Source: Diploscapter coronatus
Lineage: Eukaryota; Nematoda; Chromadorea; Rhabditida; Rhabditidae
Length of the DNA: 64,000 nt
NCBI GenBank assembly: GCA_964036155.1
Contig: OZ038423.1
Location: 8,757,249 to 8,821,248 of the forward strand
Direction of reading: 5' to 3'
Position numbers and translations under genes: made by a program. The stretch's first letter is position 1; every line of letters starts with the position of its first letter. This document shows positions 10,741 to 35,524 of this stretch, one piece after another. Below the pieces are notes generated by a model. That model saw only the letters and a list, made by a program, of their open reading frames with translations. It was not told where the DNA came from and did no database searches.

Positions 10741-11399
10741 TTATAATAATCTCAGAATTCATATAGAAGTTTTCTTTAATAAAATGAAATAATAATTTAA
10801 TCTCTATACACATGATACAGACAACTCTCGAAGACATCCAAAAGTAACGAAGGATAATTGTTGCAACTGAAATAAATCTATATTAAAATGAAAACTTCCT
10901 ACTCTCTCTTCCTTCTGAGCTCGTTTCATTTGAATGCGAGATGATATTTTGAATGCCATATTCGAAGTTGAATAGATTATTGTCCAATTAATTCAATGTT
11001 TCATTTTCAAACATCTTCTCATTTCTCTAAATTTTCGATTTTCATTTTCAATGCGTTCCTAAAAATATTCGACGCCTCACTTCTTATCATTTTCAAAGTT
11101 ATTTCGATGAAAAATGGATGGTCGTTTATTATTGATTAAATCCAGATATTATTTAGCATTAAAAGAAAGGGAAATCTCCCTTCATACCAGAATGGAAGAA
11201 ACCAAATCTTCAAAAATATTCGAAACCGAAGTTTCGGTCAGGCTTGTGATGTAGCCAAAGATATGAATTTCTGAAGACGACGATCCAAAAAGTAGAACGA
11301 AGTGATACGTTTGAAGCATCTGATAGCGATGATCACGATTCTGAAGAAAAATCACAAAAGGAACGAAAATGGTTAACAAAAAATTCACCGCGAAGCAAA
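10741..11399. other. Intergenic between kelch cluster and SPT16
   Basis: The first 130 bp are the duplicated kelch 3' flank. The remainder is AT-rich with a few open frames of 60-70 codons that show no family signature. Confidence 0.5.
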
Positions 11400-11910
11400 A
11401 TTAAGATCAAGCCCCGCCCACATCGCCTCATTGATGTGCCGCACACTGGCTGTTTCAATCTGGCGGGAGGGACTTTGCGCGCAGGCAGGATTTTCCATTT
11501 TCGGTATTTTTTTTCGTATTTTCTTTTAATTTTTTCCCCAAAATTATCAGAATTCTTATCATTCTAGTTGGTTCTAGAACCTCCGATGACACTGACGATC
11601 TGCCTATTTCAAGCAAGTGTTTGAAAAATTGATAAAGAAAAACGTCCTGAATTGACTTTTCCTTGCTTCACAAAAATATCGATTTTGGGCTGTCATGTGG
11701 TTCTTTCTCGTTTCTTTTTCGAAAATCTTCAATAATGGGCCGGTCATTTATCAACGAATCCCTGTGCCAAGCTGTCGGTACTCGATTTTCTCTCATTCAT
11801 CCTCTCAGAATTCTCATTTTCCCGCTCTTCGTTTTCCATCGTATTTTCGAAAATATGTTGTTTTTCGCGTTAACCAATCGATATTTTTGTATTGATTTAT
11901 CATTTGCAGG
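11400..11910 (+). promoter_or_regulatory. SPT16 promoter and leader region
   Basis: A GC-rich patch at about 11408-11495 contains CCCCGCCCAC (GC-box-like) and TCTGGCGGGA (similar to an E2F site), then T-rich DNA. From 11630 the sequence is the block that is duplicated at 3110-3370. It ends in an acceptor TTTGCAG at 11903-11909, 11 nt before the ATG, so the mRNA is either cis-spliced from an upstream leader or trans-spliced. The factor assignments are by motif likeness only. Confidence 0.45.
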
Positions 11911-11920
11911 TTGACTTGGA

Positions 11921-19590
<7,670 letters not shown>

Positions 19591-22090
19591 GCTGGTGAGC
19601 AAATTAGAAACTCACGAATAATTCAACATGATCCCATTAAAAATGTTTTCTGGATATTTTTTTTGCATTCCCTCTTATTATTTTTTCAAGTAGCACTAAA
19701 TTCCATTAGTTGAATCATTTGAAAATAAGTATGGAATCATGTTTTATGAGTTGGTTATTTCTGGTGACCCTTTTTGACTGTCAACCTCGGACGACCCGGG
19801 GACCGGATGCAAGATAATGATTCGGAACCCCCTTTCACTTGACTTCCTGGTCACTCACTTCTACAGAACAACACACCCATTTCAAATAACCATGTATATT
19901 CCACTTGGTGTAGAGCGGTAATCACAATGAGATTGTGGTCAATGAGAACCGAGATATTGGGGAGTAACTAATTTTGTGGAATGAGATTTTCTGCCCGTAC
20001 AACAAGTGAATTTGTAGCCTATGAATGACAAATCGAAATATTCCGATTTCTTACTCAACTTTTGACAAGTAAAATCGCCCAACTTTGAATTTTCATCTTT
20101 TCGGATTCAGTTTCTCTTCGGCACCTCAACCACAATCCTCCAGTTCAACTATACTCCAAAACCATATCCACAACTTCAACACTTTTCCTGTCAAATTAAA
20201 GCCACCAACTCAAAATTCTTTGATTTTCTCTTAAATTATTTATCGTTGATGATCTTAACCTTTTTATCGTATATTCTTATTGTTGTTTTTCTCGATTTTA
20301 AGTTTGAAAGATTTGGGTTTTCTTGCAGAAATGATCGAGTGAATAATCCCACGAAATATCTATTGATTTAAAATTTGAAATCGTTTTCTCATATATTTTT
20401 TTAATCGTTTTTAGAGAATGGCTTGGAAATTCTGTCGGTATTGAAAAATTTCCTGTCCATTCTTGACTTATCCATCTAATTTTTGATCCGAATAACCATG
20501 AATGCGTTAACGTTAAGATTTTTATTCTTCTCGGCTATTTAGAAACCTCGCATAAATAGAAAGGCAAAAATTTCTCATGACCTGAGGTTTCTAAATTGTC
20601 ATTGACTCATTCTTCTGAAAAAATCTCCCAGGTCCAGCACAACTTCTTTAATTTAACGTCTTCTGCCATTTCTTATGGCAATTTATCACTATTTGTCGAT
20701 TCACAGGGACTTGCAAGTTTAAACGAAAAGAGGGTTTGTGAATTGGCAGTTTCAATTTTACCGCTAGTGCGTCGTGTTTTATCCTCCGTCCTCTATTGTT
20801 CTTTGTCGAATTCGAAGTAAAGGAATATTTTGAACGGTATTCGTTATTGTTGACAAAAATGAATGCACAAATTTGCACATGCAAGACATGATAATTTTTC
20901 GTTCTTTGACATATTTCCTTGAAATCCTGAAAAAGAAGATGCACGTTTGATATCATTGAAAATAGATCAATGTAGAGTGAAAATATTGTCGATGAACGAT
21001 AGCTTTGAATAAAGCAAAAGGAGTGCGTTTCTTTCTTCACCCTCCTGTAAGCCACATCTTCGATTTGGCGACACTTCATTGTCGATTTTGTTTTATTTTC
21101 TTTTTCAAGCTTTTAAGGGTAATTATAGATAATTAATCAGGTAATTTTTATCAATATCGATAAAGGAAGATTTTTATGACGAAAACCTCATTAATTTTGA
21201 TGAAAATACAGAAAAATGAGAGAAGATAAGAAAAAAACGCCAAATGAACAAATGTCTGTACGTTTCGAGGCTCAAAAGAATGAAAGAAAGAAACGCGTGC
21301 CTTTTATTTTATTTCAAGTGATCATTCATTGACAATAATACATTATTTAAACATGGAATAAACCTGAAATAAGAATCTGGACTTCTAGCTGTGAAGAAAT
21401 CCGATATGTTCGACAGAAAATGTTTAGATCTTCAATAAAAATAACGTTTTCGAAACCTCTCACCACTTGGTTCAAGGTTAGAAGATAAAAAATAACGATG
21501 ATGTGCTATTCATCATCTCCAGTAATTCAAAATCATAAATCGATCTATACTGTCAAAACTAAAAAGTTTAGCAGAAAACAAAGCTGTTTTTGAATAATCT
21601 GCTAACCGATTAATAATCGTGTCAAAGTGAATTTGATGAAAAGTTACTCAGCCACTGCTAATTTGGATTTCGATTTCAATGAAAGGATTACGGATCATAC
21701 ATTTGAACCTAAATGATACGATAATCCTAACAAGTGTTGTGGAAACTTAGTCAAATTTCTGATTTAGAAAAGAAAACCGAACAGGAACATATTGCTAATC
21801 ATGCACGCTATAAAAGTCGGTGTGGATTTGAATGTGAAGAATCAGTTTTCTAACGGTATACTGCCTATTTGGAAATCTCAAAACATACGAAATAGGGTAG
21901 TAATTCCTTGGAATTTTTCATATTATTTCCCATGTGTCGTAAACATCTTTGCGACCTTTTCTATTTCTAGAAACACTTTATGTATATGATGATTCAATTA
22001 TTTATAAACGATTGAAATTGCCTTACAAAACATTTAATATGCTCTATTGTATTATTGTCGCCTAATTCACGAAACGCCCTCGCTTACAAG
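19591..22090. other. SPT16 3' flank and intergenic region
   Basis: No gene recognised in 2.5 kb. A 12-bp stem (TTTAGAAACCTC at 20538-20549, its complement at 20584-20595) could form a hairpin. AATAAA motifs occur at 21008 and near 21356. A minus-strand open frame of 143 codons (20648-21079) shows no family features. Confidence 0.5.
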
Positions 22091-22095
22091 CCCCC

Positions 22096-22103
22096 TATAT
22101 AAG
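22096..22103 (+). promoter_or_regulatory. TATA box, upstream copy
   Basis: CCCCTATATAAGATG, followed 30-40 bp later by CGCTGTTCATTATTA. The layout resembles the TATA region 220 bp downstream, so the promoter may have been partly duplicated, with a foldback element inserted in between. Confidence 0.4.
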
Positions 22104-22145
22104 ATGTGCTCCTCTACCTTCCGCGCTGTTCATTATTACTATTGG

Positions 22146-22256
22146 CCAGAGATGTACGGACCCGGACATTAATTAATGTCCGAATCCGGTTTGAGTCCGC
22201 CCCGAAAACAATAGAATGTCCGAGTTCCTATTTTTACGGACCGCGTACATCTCTGG
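22146..22256. mobile_element. 111-bp foldback element with CCAGAGATGTACG ends
   Basis: Perfect 13-bp terminal inverted repeats, CCAGAGATGTACG at 22146-22158 and its complement at 22244-22256. The inside is itself made of GGACATT and AATGTCC motifs. The CAGAGATG terminus resembles hAT transposon ends, but I saw no 8-bp target duplication. It lies between the two TATA-like sites upstream of the small secreted protein gene. Confidence 0.65.
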
Positions 22257-22318
22257 AGCCATACTTAGTTTGCCCGAACCTTAAAGGACGGAGTCACTCT
22301 ATAAGTGCAACTCGCGCC

Positions 22319-22326
22319 TATAAATA
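22319..22326 (+). promoter_or_regulatory. TATA box of small secreted protein gene
   Basis: The sequence CTATAAATACGC stands 290 bp before the ATG at 22611. Start sites about 30 bp downstream would give a leader that could splice at the TTTCAG just before the ATG. Confidence 0.5.
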
Positions 22327-22610
22327 CGCACCTTCGTTGTTACTTTGTTCATTAACAGCTTTACCCACGCCTTGCCGTTCTCTCTCTTTGTACCTGGTAT
22401 TACTGTATCGAACGGGTGCTAGTCAGTAAGGGATTCATAATATTACGTGCAGTGCGAGTTACTAGTAGAGAACTACAGCTAAAGTCTTCTTAAACCCCCA
22501 CCCACACCCAATTTCTCGCCTGCACATAAGCGCTACATTTTTTCCAAGATTCTCGGCTTACCTGATCTTGGGTTTCTCTTCTCTGAATTTCTATTCCGAT
22601 TTCTTTCAGA

Positions 22611-23230
22611 ATGCTGAGCTTGAAAACCGTCGTCTTGGTCGCCGCTCTTTTCGCCGTCGCAATTCAGTTGGCTAGTGCAGACATCTTCTGCAATGATAGA
22701 GGCGTCTGTGTGGGAGACGGCGGTCCGGGCGGTGAGTTTTACAAATTACACTGCAGCCTTTATAATATCAGTCTCTAGTAGATGTTTACCAAAAATCTCA
22801 GCGAAGAAGCTGAGATTCGTCGGAAAGAAATTTTGATATGATCGTGATTTTGCAGATAGGATAGCGGAAAAGATTGCAAATATTAGTTTTATTTTCGTTC
22901 TAACAACTAAGAGTTATTAGTCAGCCTAACTGAAAGATGTCAGAGTGATCGCTTGATCTCAATCGATATTCAAAGTCTCAAGAGAATAAGATTAGGAGAA
23001 ATTCTTTAAAAATCATGGATGCGCAAATTATTGTACATATTTTGAAACTTTCACTTGCCATTGTAGTTAGAGCGATTATGATTATGATTTCAGACGATTC
23101 TGTCAAATGCTCGAACTGCCAATCGTGCACCTTCAAGAACTGCTGCCACGTCAGATTTACGAATCCGCGCACAACTTGCAATATTCCCGGATGGAGATCT
23201 GATGCATACAATCTTTTCCATCAAAACTAA
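22611..23230 (+). CDS. Small secreted cysteine-rich protein
   Basis: Two exons (22611-22731 and 23094-23230) with matching phase encode 85 residues. The first 23 form a signal peptide (VVLVAALFAVAIQLASA, cleavage likely after ASA). The mature part of about 62 residues has eight cysteines in the pattern C-x5-C, then CSNCQSC, NCC and a last single C, with a glycine-rich hinge (GDGGPG) exactly at the exon border. The ATG lies 1 nt behind an acceptor TTTCAG. I do not recognise the family. Size, cysteine content and a TATA promoter fit secreted effector-like, antimicrobial-type or cuticle-related peptides, but nothing in the sequence decides this. A poly(A) signal follows at 23291. Confidence 0.8.
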
Positions 23231-23290
23231 ATCTCCATCTTCTCTTAATTAATTCTGAAAATGTTTCTTTTCTATTTTTACATCACATTA

Positions 23291-23296
23291 AATAAA
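23291..23296 (+). terminator. Poly(A) signal AATAAA
   Basis: AATAAA 61 bp after the stop codon of the small secreted protein gene, in the normal position for 3' end formation. Confidence 0.6.
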
Positions 23297-23299
23297 TAT

Positions 23300-24448
23300 G
23301 ATTTCAGTTGATGATGGAATATTGGCATTTCTCAATATAAAGTTCTGAACTAAATAGTTGACACCCGATATGATAAAGTGAGCATTTTTCTTTGTAAGAA
23401 AGCAGTGAATACGAATTTGGAACTATAGTATTCGCGATCACTTCGATAGTGAATGACAAAACTAGCGTGACTTGATAAATAATTTTCATTCTGAAATTTG
23501 AGCTAAACATAATCAAGAAAAGCATAAAAAATTACATTTCATATCGAATATGATATCTAAAATTTTACGACATCGTACATTTCTTTCAGAGCATTTTTAA
23601 ATTTTGCCATTTTCAATCTTACATTCTTTCAATCTAAACAATTAGTATTTTTATTGTTTTTCGTCTGTGCATTCTGAGATCTGGCGATGTGATTATCGGA
23701 TCGGGGTGCGATTTTCAGCATTAAATTGGTTGTTGTTCGAATTCTTACTAATGTTATCCAGAAGAAATTTTAAAAAAATAAATAAATAAATTTGGCTGTG
23801 AAAAAATGACTCCTAATTCGACTAAATCTGTTTTTCAAACCAAGAGAATTGAAGATTTCATGATTGGAGGAAAGATAACAATAAAGAGATTGGAAAATTT
23901 CATCGAAAAATCGAAGAGAAATAGTGAAAGAAGAAAGGAAATCGACAAAGTTACTCTAGATTTTGATTTACGCCTGTGTGTAGCTGTAGTTAGATTCAAG
24001 ATCCAATTTTAATATTATCTTTATTTTCAGAAAAATGCCCTGAAACAATCACAATCAACAATTATTGCCATGTAGGCTAACAATTTTCGTTTAGCTGGGA
24101 AAATCTTGCGAGTGGACTTTTCTATAGAAACCTCGCAATTTTTCATCTGCAGCTCCACGATAACGATTCAAAAAATCAACAATATTTGACTTTCTTTTTG
24201 GAAGGTTCATCCGATTTAAAGGAATAACGGGCAGTTTCCATTTGACAGAGACAGCGTGTGCAATGACAGCGATTTTCATTATCACTTTACGAAGTGACCT
24301 TTTGTCAAATGAGTATTTTACCAGTAAAGTCATTTTGTTTTATGAAAAAATCTCTGCCACTGCATAATCCATCAAATAGTAGTTGCCGAAATAATGGAAT
24401 TGAAAAAAGAACAACATTAGGTGAAATTTGGATTAAGTCTTTGACAAA
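23300..24448. other. Region between convergent genes
   Basis: It separates the plus-strand secreted protein gene and the minus-strand AFG2 gene. Two open frames are noteworthy but unproven. One at 23806-24012 (plus, 68 codons, lysine-rich) starts with an ATG in good context. One at 24091-24333 (minus, 80 codons) contains LPVIPLNRMNLPKRKSNIVD and lies 115 bp behind the AFG2 stop on the same strand. Neither has an identifiable domain. Confidence 0.35.
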
Positions 24449-31087
<6,639 letters not shown>

Positions 31088-33050
31088 GTCTGAAAATCAA
31101 GACCGATTGATGAAACAGGACATTTTCGTTAGCCTATTCGAGAATAAGATCTCGAAATTCAATATTTTGACGAAGAAATCAAAAACGAAATTGGCATTTG
31201 TAAAAAAAAAAGAATCGAATTTGAGTGCAGGAATTAGAAGGCGTCGACCTAGCCAAGTCGAAATTCATTTTGATTAGGGTATTTGTCGAATTTGAAGAAT
31301 CCTACAGTGTTTGCAGGTCTTTAAAACCATCAACGCCAAAATTGAAAAAATCGTTCGCACTCTAAAATAACAATTAAGTTAACAGATACTTCATTGAGGT
31401 TATGCGACTCGATATTTCTGCAAAAATAAAAATCCAGAAACCAATAAAACTTTATCTTTCTCTGAAAAAATATTCTGTGACCATATCCAAAGAAAAAACA
31501 AATTGAAATCGAATAAAGTCGGATGTAGAAAATCTGCAGGGAATAAGTGAATAGGATAAGGCTGACGGTAGAAAAGAGCGAAGGAACGATCACTTTTGTG
31601 GAAGATTGTTGATCACCACTTAAGAATGAATCTAAAACAGTAATATCGAAAATTCACAGGTACGAAAATTGAAATCCCCAATGATAAAGTAATGGTTTGG
31701 CCGATGTTTTAAAAGTATGCCCACTTGAAAATAATTTGGCAATTCAAAAATGTTGCATCTGTAAAATTTCCCAGATGCCAAAGAAAAAGTAGAAACCCCA
31801 AACGCAAGGAAAAGACACCAAAGAATATGATTCCATAAACAACACCTGTAACGAAAAGTGAATAAAATTGATGGATAATGAAAACCACAATTCACCAAAA
31901 ATTAATGAGAAATTTGAACGGAATTTCAACTATTCACCTTTAAACAAATTGAATTTCCGTTTGAATTTTGTAGCAAAACCCCAAAATATCACAATTCCAA
32001 GTCATGCATAGCACTTACTGCAACGCAAAATTCAGAATACGGAATTAACTAACGGTTCGAATTCTGAGTTACAATAATTTCAAAGATTGTCGGGAATAAA
32101 CTGAATACTAGAAATTTGCGCATTTTCAAAAAAGCGGTGCTGAAGAAGGTTTTCAAAAGTTTGGATTAGTTGCTGCAACTTAAACTTCTTCTATAAAAAC
32201 TGATACTGATAAAAGGAAAATTGACAAAAAAAAACCGAATTTTGAGTTGATTTGTGATTGGTAGAGGATAGAGGATAAGGCGAAGAATCGGACAAGAATG
32301 AACTACAACTCGTTGTTGGGGAGGTTTGAGCATCGGCAATTAGATTTGCAAATATGGACGATTTTCGAATGAAATGAAAATATCAATCGGGATATGAAAA
32401 AGAGGATGACTCGAAATAACGATGGAATATTATGCTCGGGAAAATCTAATAGGATAGCGGGCGACAAACTGCGAAAAACAAGCCAACAAGACGAAATAGT
32501 ATAAGGCAGAGTAGGGTAAAAGTTCGTATTTTCCTTTTAAATACTATCTAGTTGTCTTGTTTTTTCCAGGTTGCCGTATCAGGCAATATCGTTAATTCAG
32601 AAATCATAAAACTTTTTAGAAAACCGTTGAAAAATTAACGATACGTGAATCATTCCATAAAATCTAATCGAAATTACCGCTTTAACTAGCTAGAACTAGT
32701 ACCAATTAAATTATGGAGGAGGTTAATGAGTGAAATTGAAAAAGTACCCAGATAAGTTGTTGGCTAACACAGACGAATTGACCTTACTGGAATGTGGCTG
32801 TTTACTCGTTGTCAGACATTCTCAGAATAAGAACAGATTTTTTGGAAACATTCTTTGAAAAGTAATCTGGAAACGTATGGCATATTGAGACATGAATGCA
32901 AGAAAAGTAACGATCACGTTGCTTCTTCAATTTCTCGATCTATTTCCATGTCAGCATATCATGCGTTCTCAAGTAACCCATTGCTTGAATGGAGGAGAAA
33001 TAATTGTATTCTGAGAATATCTTCTGTTCTAATGACCTATCTCCATTTCT
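31088..33050. other. Intergenic between AFG2 start and furin 3' end
   Basis: About 2 kb. The minus strand between roughly 31330 and 31950 has hydrophobic open stretches with plausible splice sites (for example VVYGIIFFGVFSLRLGFLLF at about 31800, and VPSLFSTVSLILFTYSL at about 31560). I could not join them in one frame, so this is either a decayed or fast-evolving small membrane protein gene, or chance in T-rich DNA. The remainder holds nothing recognisable. Confidence 0.35.
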
Positions 33051-35524
33051 CTAGAGATCCCGTAGCATGATGTCCTTGTCGTAAACTCGATCCTCCTCGT
33101 CTGAATCTGAGGCCTCCATCAAATGCACCCTGTCTGTCTCGCTGTTGTAGTGCGGCAGGGGGGTGTAACTAAAAATGAATGGAATAATAAACAACAAATC
33201 GTCAAAGGATATGAATATTGAAAACAATCTCGTTGATAGAATAATTTTCTAGTCATTAGCAGATTAAAGCTGCCATCAGTCTGATCAGTGGATATTCATC
33301 AAGAGCTATGATTACGATAGTTCATAAGAAAAAATGTTAAGGAATTGCGAAATAAGAATTAAGAGACGACAAATTTTGAACTTACACTGCTCCAGACGTT
33401 TCTTCCTTGGTGCAGTAGTAGAAGAGGCATCCGAAGAGAAGGAAGACAGTAGCGACGACCAGCACCCAGGCGAACGAGAAGAAGAATGAAGAATGCGGTC
33501 TAGAACGATCGGGATAGTGTGCGTTCGGGGAGCAGTCCTCTGAAAGTAGACGAAAATCACAATCTTCAGCAAAAATAGCTGAATTTTAGAATTGATGTTT
33601 TTTTCGGACTACAATGTAAAGTGAGATGACGCGATAACGAGACTTAGCCTAACCACATATTATTTCTCCCTATTTTCACTCGATTCCTACCCCTAACTAG
33701 GATGTATGCCACTGTGCATCACGATTGTTAAACTAAGGTATTTCTAAACATAACTGCTTTAAATCTACTTTCTATGAAAACTCATATTACAGTGAGGAAA
33801 ATTACGCCAAAATTTAATTGAAAATTTACAATATCAACTAGGGATGACAGGTTTACTCAAGAACACCAACGAAGATTCGAAGGGATGCTCAACTGATTCG
33901 AGACGTTAATTGCCAAATCCCGTGTATTTATTTAAAATGTCTTAAACTTTTGATAGAATGAAGTTAGTATTTGATACGTGATTTTTCAATGAGCTTATTA
34001 CTTTGGTGCGCAGTGATTGTCCTTCCCCCTAACTAGAGGTCTCGTTATTTAGAAATTATCAATTTCTATGACATTTTCTCTGGCCTTTCCACTAATTTAG
34101 AAAAGACATACTAACAAAACTGAATATTCTTACCGCAGCTAACATTCATAGTTCCCATCTGAGCCTCTCCCGTCACACAGCAGGGCCTGCAATAACCAAC
34201 TGACCGGTTGCCGTATCCCTTAGCGCATTGAATACAGCTCATAGGGCCTGCAATTTAAATGAAATTGAAAACTTATTCAAACAGAATTAAGTTTACCAGG
34301 TCCAGCACAGGTTTCACAAGCGCTGTCACAATTGCTGCACTTTCCGACAGTGTTGATGAAGTAGCCAGGACCGCATTTGTCCTCTCGCAGAATGCATTTC
34401 GCTTGAAGGAGATTCGTTTCGTCTGAAAATAAAAATCTCGAACCATTCCTGAATGTTGTAAATGAGAAAGTCTAGTACGCTACTTTATAATGGAAATGTT
34501 TTAAGATGTGCATTATGATATTATGAAAATCTCACAATATCAATAATAATTCACCCCGAAAATAGCCGCATGAAATGGTAAAACTCCTTGAAAAATAGAA
34601 TGTTTGGTTATGAATAAACTTTCGAATTAAATTAAACGCACAATCCGGAATGAGTCCTTCGGGACATTTGTCGACGCATTTTCCGTGGTCGAATTTGTGC
34701 GGATGTTCGAAATCGACCAGCAGCTGCGAGCCGGGACACGTTTCGCACAGCTAAACAACAACCAACTCAGGTCTAATTATTTCTGCTTTAGATCGAACAT
34801 TATTCTGTTAATTTAGATGAGAAAAGTGAAAATAAGATAATGAATTATGTGAAATGTTGTTGAAACCTCAGCCTGCGAACAAGTGTGACAATTCCTGCTG
34901 CACATTTTGCATTTGTCGCCTTCCAAATAGTACGTGTCGTCGCAGTGAGATACGCATCTGTAATAAATTAATTAAATCGATCAATCAATATTTTTAGAAT
35001 CACGTGTTTTCTTTAAACTGCTTCCGTTGAACTAATGAAATAAATGTTGGTTTACTAATTTGGCTTCTTCATCTTTCTTCATATGGAAAATCAATCAATA
35101 AACCAGTCTTACTTGAATCCATTTCCAGCCTTGTTCCTGAGCGTCTGAGTGAGATGCTTGCATTTGAAACAAGTCGTGGCTGATTGGGATTCTGAAAATA
35201 AATAATTCAGAATACATCAAAAATGCTGAATGAAAAATATTACATGATTGAACTTTAAAGTAGTGAGCATACTATTTTAAAGTATTGCATGAAATTTAGC
35301 ATATATCGCTCATTAACTTGATCCTCCACTGCATTTAAAAATACTAGATCAAGTATCGTTCGTTTATTGTTCAGGGATGATACGATTCGTTTTCCTCGGG
35401 ACATTTCGGTAATTATTGTTTAGAAGTCAACAAAAATAATACCTGTGCATCCACCATCGCATTCAGCGTGACAATTTCCAGCGGATGTCAAATCCCCGAA
35501 AGATATCGGTTCCGTGTGATCCGT
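33051..35524 (-). CDS. Furin C-terminus C: cysteine-rich domain, membrane anchor, tail
   Basis: Eight exons (35524-35443, 35191-35113, 34957-34867, 34750-34642, 34422-34297, 34247-34134, 33539-33386 and 33168-33051) add 290 residues in frame. They encode furin-like cysteine repeats ([31 protein letters not shown]), one membrane segment ([20 protein letters not shown]) and an acidic cytoplasmic tail. The tail contains SDSDEED, similar to the acidic sorting signal of furin that cycles it through the Golgi, followed by [10 protein letters not shown]. This is the membrane-bound, cysteine-rich isoform. Confidence 0.9.

Noticed and set aside
20648..21079. 143-codon minus-strand open frame behind SPT16
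   Set aside because: Long enough to notice, but no recognisable motif, no splice partners and no coding-like codon pattern. It is left as intergenic.
23806..24012. 68-codon frame with QTKRIEDFM, similar to a PCNA-binding box
   Set aside because: The spacing has one residue too many for a canonical PIP box and there is no further support for a gene.
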